The notes beneath the pieces were generated by a model that was given only the letters and a program-made list of their open reading frames with translations, was not told where the DNA came from and made no database searches. Positions 41,690 through 45,416 of a DNA stretch of 45,416 bases are shown here, piece after piece. This DNA comes from Synergistaceae bacterium. Its GTDB lineage: Bacteria > Synergistota > Synergistia > Synergistales > Aminobacteriaceae. Numbering within the stretch: the stretch's first letter is position 1; each line of letters opens with the position of its first letter. A program made the translations under genes and the position numbers. The stretch spans positions 1 to 45,416 of the forward strand of contig JAFRAH010000009.1 of assembly GCA_017405525.1 (NCBI GenBank), in the 5' to 3' direction.

Positions 41690-42985
41690 ATGGGTATCGG
41701 ATTGTTCTTTGCTATTCTCGCTGTATTGCTGGTTATTGCCCTTCCTGTCGGTGGAGTCTTTGGGTTGATGTCAATGCTCCCGAACTTGATCGGCACTCTC
41801 AGGTTCGCACCGTCTGACGTTGCCCGCGCTATGTTCTCAGGAATGAACAGCTTCACCCTTCTTGCTGTCCCGTTGTTCATGGTCTCAGGGATGATCATGG
41901 CCGAAGGGGGACTCTCTCAGCGTCTGTTTGACTTTTTCGCGTACTTCATCGGCAACAAGAGGGCAGGCTTCCCTTGTGCTGTTGTGGTTACGTGCATGTT
42001 CTACGCGGCAATATCTGGCTCATCACCTGCAACAGTCTCGGCTGTCGGGGCAATGACTATTCCGTTCCTCGTTGAGCTTGGTTACGACAAGGTATTTGCG
42101 ACCGCCATCGTTACGGTTGCGGGGGGCTTGGGCGTAATCATTCCGCCGTCAATCTCCTACATCGTCTATGCTGCCGCCGCGAATGCCTCACCTTCCGCGC
42201 TGTTCATTGCTGGGATAATTCCGGGAGTTCTTATCGGGGTGGCACTGATGGTTTATGCGTGGTTCTACTGCAAGGTTCACGGCGAGGACAAGGAGAAGCT
42301 GGAGGCCAACTACAGGAAGATACGGGCAAAAGGTTTCTGGCCACTGTTCCGTGAATCGTTCTGGGCGTTATTGACCCCGGTAATCATTCTTGGGTGCGTC
42401 TATTCGGGAGTGTGCTCACCTACTGAGGCGGCAGTAATCTCGGTGATTTATGGCTTGTTCGTCTGCATATTCGTTTACAGGACAATCAAGTTCTCAGAGA
42501 TCGGCCATGTTTTCGTTGAGGGTGCAAGGACTTACGTCAACATACTGTTCGTCATTGCAGCGGCTACAGCGTTTGCACGGGCTATGACGCTTTTACGTTA
42601 CCCGCAGACAATCTCGAAGGCTGTCCTCTCAATCACCAACAACAAGATAATCATACTCCTTCTCATGAACGCCATCATGTTAGTGTGCGGAATGATACTC
42701 GACAACATCCCGAACATCATGATACTGACTCCTATATTCCTTCCCATCATGAAGGCAGTCGGGATTAACCCGGTTCATTTCGGTATAGTGATGACCGCAA
42801 ACCTAGCCGTAGGAATGGTAACGCCGCCAATGGGGATTAACCTTTTCGTAGCGTCAGGAATGACCAAGATACCAATGCTTAAGCTCGCTAAGGCATGTAC
42901 ACCGTTCCTTATTGCGTTTGTGATTTGCTTGTTGCTCATTACGTTCATTGAGCCGCTGAGTATGTTCCTGCCGTCGATACTGTAG
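41690..42985 (+). CDS. dctM: TRAP transporter large permease (DctM-type)
   Basis: 431 residues, about a dozen membrane segments. Typical blocks: LLAVPLFMVSGMIMAEGGLS, AAISGSSPATVSAVGAMTIP, AGGLGVIIPPSISYIVYAAA and VGMVTPPMGINLFVASGMT. It is the transporting subunit of the tripartite system. Its start 2 bases after dctQ shows coupled translation. Confidence 0.94.
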   Translation: MGIGLFFAILAVLLVIALPVGGVFGLMSMLPNLIGTLRFAPSDVARAMFSGMNSFTLLAVPLFMVSGMIMAEGGLSQRLFDFFAYFIGNKRAGFPCAVVVTCMFYAAISGSSPATVSAVGAMTIPFLVELGYDKVFATAIVTVAGGLGVIIPPSISYIVYAAAANASPSALFIAGIIPGVLIGVALMVYAWFYCKVHGEDKEKLEANYRKIRAKGFWPLFRESFWALLTPVIILGCVYSGVCSPTEAAVISVIYGLFVCIFVYRTIKFSEIGHVFVEGARTYVNILFVIAAATAFARAMTLLRYPQTISKAVLSITNNKIIILLLMNAIMLVCGMILDNIPNIMILTPIFLPIMKAVGINPVHFGIVMTANLAVGMVTPPMGINLFVASGMTKIPMLKLAKACTPFLIAFVICLLLITFIEPLSMFLPSIL

Positions 42986-43135
42986 GGCATTCATGGCAAG
43001 GGTTCAGGGAATGTCCGGGAAGTCTGCGCAACGTATAAGGATTTGGGTAGAGCATCAATAACGCGGAGACATCCGGGGATTATTCCTGTTCCCTGCCTTG
43101 AGCATAAATACATCAACAAAAGGAGAGATACTATC

Positions 43136-44134
43136 ATGAAGAAATTTGCCGCGCTGTTAATCGTCATGGCCTGTGCTGTACTTGCAGTGCCTTCATTCGC
43201 TGAGGATTACGGTAATTATGACTGGGTCGCAGCAATGAGTGTAGCCGACACCACGACCAACTACAAGATGATGGTGAAGTTCGCCGACCTCCTCAAGGAA
43301 AAGAGCGGTGGGACAATCAACGTAGAGATTTACCCCGGTGCACAGCTTGGGACTACCACCGAGTTCACTGAGGCAGTGGTTGCTGGGTCAATCAATATCG
43401 GCACGGGAATGACCACTGACCTTGTGGACTTTGTGCCTGAGATGGGGCTGTTCGACATGCCCAACCTCTTCAGCAGCATAGAGCAGATGCGCAAGCTCCT
43501 CACGAGTGATTACGCCCGCAAGACCATCAACGAATACTGCGAGGCCGCCGGAGTCCACATGCTTGGGTTCTCAGACGCAGGGTTCAGGCAGCTCACCAGC
43601 AACAAGAAGACCGAATCAATTGCCGACCTTGCCGGGCAGAAGATCCGCGTGATGACGAACAAGTACCACATAGCTTACTGGAACGCCACGGGAGCATCAG
43701 CAGTTCCGTTACAGTTCAGCGAGCTCTTTATGGCTCTGCAACAGGGGACGATTGACGGAGAAGAGAACCCCTACATGAACATAGTCGGGAATAACATCCA
43801 GGAAGTCCAGAAGTACATCATAGAGACCAATCACCTTGGGCACATCATAACGTTCTTCATGAATGGCGAGCTCTACCACAGCCTCCCGGAGAACACACGC
43901 AGGCTTGTTGACGAATGCGCCGCCGAAGCTGTCGAGTATGCCGCCGGGGTTGCCAGTGAGAGCATTGCTGCCGACAAGAAGACGTGCCTTGATGCCGGGT
44001 GCCAGATACTTGAGTTTTCGCCCGAAGACCACGCAAAACTGAAGGAGAAGGCTCAGGTAGTCTATGACATGATACGCAAGGACATCGGCGACGAGAAAGT
44101 GAATACTCTGCTTGAGGCTATCGCGGGGCTTTAG
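43136..44134 (+). CDS. dctP: TRAP transporter substrate-binding protein (DctP-type)
   Basis: 332 residues from the ATG at 43136 (AAAGGAGAG upstream). Signal peptide KKFAALLIVMACAVLAVPSFA, cleaved near residue 21. Family landmarks: GGTINVEIYPGAQLGTTTEF, the ligand-pairing Arg region DLAGQKIRVMTNKYHIAYWN, and QQGTIDGEENPYMNIVGNNI. The Arg and surrounding residues imply a carboxylate ligand; identity unknown. The 150 bases between dctM and this gene hold no other gene, only a weak inverted repeat (CAGGGAA near 43011, TTCCCTG near 43089) that might stabilise or separate the mRNA parts. Confidence 0.93.
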   Translation: MKKFAALLIVMACAVLAVPSFAEDYGNYDWVAAMSVADTTTNYKMMVKFADLLKEKSGGTINVEIYPGAQLGTTTEFTEAVVAGSINIGTGMTTDLVDFVPEMGLFDMPNLFSSIEQMRKLLTSDYARKTINEYCEAAGVHMLGFSDAGFRQLTSNKKTESIADLAGQKIRVMTNKYHIAYWNATGASAVPLQFSELFMALQQGTIDGEENPYMNIVGNNIQEVQKYIIETNHLGHIITFFMNGELYHSLPENTRRLVDECAAEAVEYAAGVASESIAADKKTCLDAGCQILEFSPEDHAKLKEKAQVVYDMIRKDIGDEKVNTLLEAIAGL

Positions 44135-44148
44135 GCTGTAGTATAGAT

Positions 44149-44184
44149 GCCGCTTCCTGAACTTTACGGGGGCGGTTTTCTTTT
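44149..44184 (+). terminator. Terminator or attenuator after dctP
   Basis: CCGC (44150-44153) and following TTCC pair, with two G-U pairs, to GGGGGCGG (44168-44175), followed by TTTTCTTTT. It probably lets only part of the transcription continue into the amidohydrolase gene 19 bases on. Confidence 0.55.
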
Positions 44185-44202
44185 ACGGAAGGAGGCGCAA
44201 AA

Positions 44203-45336
44203 ATGGATTTCTTGATCGAGAACGGAAGGATACTAGACCCGTCAGCAGGCAGCATCACTCAGGGAGCTATAGCCATCGAGAACGGGAAGATTGCCCGGCC
44301 GGTTGAGGGGAAGAACTACAGGCAGGTTATAGACGCGTCAGGCTGTATAGTCGCTCCGGGGCTGATAGACTATCACGTACACTACTTCCTGAACGCCACA
44401 GAGAACGGGGTTAACCCGGATGCTAGCTCTTTCTGCTGTGGCATCACCACGGCGATTGACGGAGGGAGCTGCGGAGCCGGGGGCTACGAGATATACAGGC
44501 GGACGGTTATGGCACTGTCAGAGGTGAGAATACTGAACTGCCTTCTTGTTGCTTCAGGAGGACAGAGCAACGACAGATACCCGGAAAATCTTGACCCGAA
44601 ATATTTTGACGAGGAGAAGATACTTGAGCTCTTCACGAGATACCCTGATAACCTCGTGGCCATAAAGACGCGAATATCTCACAGCATAATCACCCCTGAA
44701 CTTGCCCGTGTCTCAATCCCCCGGACTGTCGAGATTGCGGAGAAGGCTGGCGTTCCTGTTGTCGTTCACGTTACGGACTGCTCAATACCACTTGACGAAC
44801 TGGCGGGAATGCTCAGGCCGGGGGATGTCATCTGCCACATTTACCACGGGCGGGGAAAGAACACATGCCTTGACGACAACGGAAGGGTATTGCCGGGATT
44901 GTTCCGTGCCCGCGAAATGGGAGTGCTCTTTGACGCGTCCAACGGAAGGAGCAACTTTGACCTTGAGATATGCAGGAAGGCCATAGAGCAGGGATTTACC
45001 CCGGACGTTATTTCGAGCGACAACAACACAAGCAGCTGGTTCCTTCAGCCCATGCACACACTGCCCCGGATTCTCAGCAAGTTCATTGACTTCGGGATGA
45101 GCCTTGAGGACGTGATACGTGCCGCGACATCATCACCGGCAAAGTTAATCCGCCGTCCCGAACTTGGGAGCATGGCCGAAGGGTCAACAGCTGACGTTTG
45201 TATCTTCAGGCTCAAGGACAAGGAGCTTCACTATACTGACATCAACGGGCATCACTTCACGGGCAAACATGCTATAGTTCCTATGATGACGTTCAAGGGC
45301 GGAAAATGTATGTATTGCCAGGCAGATTTCTGCTAG
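44203..45336 (+). CDS. Dihydroorotase-like amidohydrolase/deacetylase
   Basis: 377 residues; ATG at 44203 with GGAAGGAGG upstream. Binuclear-metal amidohydrolase ligands appear in order: HxH in GLIDYHVHYF (about residue 59), the carbamylation-type Lys in LVAIKTRIS (about 156), His in VPVVVHVTDCS (about 190), His in DVICHIYHGRGK (about 213) and Asp in DVISSDNNTSS (about 275). The group includes deacetylases and hydrolases of N-acyl or ester compounds such as the EF0837/Atu3266 type. It lies 68 bases after dctP and 23 before a dehydrogenase-type gene, so it probably cleaves the imported compound or its product. The substrate cannot be named. Confidence 0.85.
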   Translation: MDFLIENGRILDPSAGSITQGAIAIENGKIARPVEGKNYRQVIDASGCIVAPGLIDYHVHYFLNATENGVNPDASSFCCGITTAIDGGSCGAGGYEIYRRTVMALSEVRILNCLLVASGGQSNDRYPENLDPKYFDEEKILELFTRYPDNLVAIKTRISHSIITPELARVSIPRTVEIAEKAGVPVVVHVTDCSIPLDELAGMLRPGDVICHIYHGRGKNTCLDDNGRVLPGLFRAREMGVLFDASNGRSNFDLEICRKAIEQGFTPDVISSDNNTSSWFLQPMHTLPRILSKFIDFGMSLEDVIRAATSSPAKLIRRPELGSMAEGSTADVCIFRLKDKELHYTDINGHHFTGKHAIVPMMTFKGGKCMYCQADFC

Positions 45337-45359
45337 AACACTAAGGAGGAATAACCACA

Positions 45360-45416
45360 ATGAAAATCGGATTTATCGGTCTCGGAATAATGGGCAAGCC
45401 TATGGCCAAGAACCTC
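45360..45416 (+). CDS. GarR/3-hydroxyisobutyrate dehydrogenase-type NAD(P) oxidoreductase, N-terminal part
   Basis: Only 19 residues lie inside the window, MKIGFIGLGIMGKPMAKNL, starting at the ATG at 45360 with AAGGAGG upstream. They are the dinucleotide-binding GxGxMG opening of beta-hydroxyacid dehydrogenases (tartronate semialdehyde reductase GarR, MmsB). It belongs to the TRAP-amidohydrolase cluster and would oxidise or reduce a hydroxy-acid intermediate. The exact enzyme is open. Confidence 0.8.
   Translation, partial: MKIGFIGLGIMGKPMAKNL

Noticed and set aside
42986-43135. Hidden gene or riboswitch between dctM and dctP
   Set aside because: No open frame with a start and ribosome site, and only a weak long-range inverted repeat.

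Overview
The window looks like chromosome from a diderm, flagellated, anaerobic gut-type bacterium. Synergistota is my best guess, with low-to-moderate confidence. The grounds are a WhiA homologue beside the pgk-tpiA glycolysis pair, a B12-dependent (class II) ribonucleotide reductase, a flhA-flhF-flhG-cheB-cheA-cheC-cheD-fliA cluster that includes a FapA/DUF342 protein, and a TRAP carboxylate-uptake locus. A clostridial relative is not excluded by sequence reading alone.

Layout. Positions 1-2700 are accessory DNA. They hold a phage tail-type protein running off the left edge, the tail end of a membrane-protein gene cut off at its 5' side, and an Abi/HEPN defence-type gene with its own promoter followed by a tiny partner gene. 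The block ends in what reads as the 3' end of a tRNA or tmRNA plus its terminator, the usual scar of an integrated element. From 2750 the DNA is core-like: a TerA/TerD-type protein divergent from uvrA, a secreted SH3/OB-type protein, an odd solute-binding protein, and the ahcY-mtaD pair for S-adenosylhomocysteine handling. Next come three tandem initiating sugar transferases (11.5-15.7 kb). The minus strand then carries nrdJ, an unrecognised exported protein, tpiA, pgk, whiA and a fucosyltransferase-like gene. From 24.0 to 36.0 kb lies one long minus-strand flagellar/chemotaxis run, bounded by a terminator at 24.0 kb and tRNA-Val at 36.1 kb.

Right of tRNA-Val lies the frameshifted C-terminal piece of an MmeI-type restriction-methylation enzyme, then an exported metallo-beta-lactamase-fold hydrolase, tRNA-Leu with anticodon AAG, and a glyoxalase-fold protein. 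From 38.8 kb to the right edge is a catabolic locus: a LarA-like protein, a LysR regulator, a DctQ-DctM-DctP TRAP transporter, a dihydroorotase-like amidohydrolase and the start of a GarR/3-hydroxyisobutyrate dehydrogenase-type gene. Together these look like uptake and breakdown of one small carboxylate or N-acylated acid that I cannot name.

Points most worth a second look: the Abi/HEPN gene with its small partner and a palindrome at the transcription start; the tRNA/tmRNA-end scar; the solute-binding protein whose two halves are in swapped order; the sugar-transferase triplet with a copied promoter and a pentanucleotide repeat; and the carboxylate locus.
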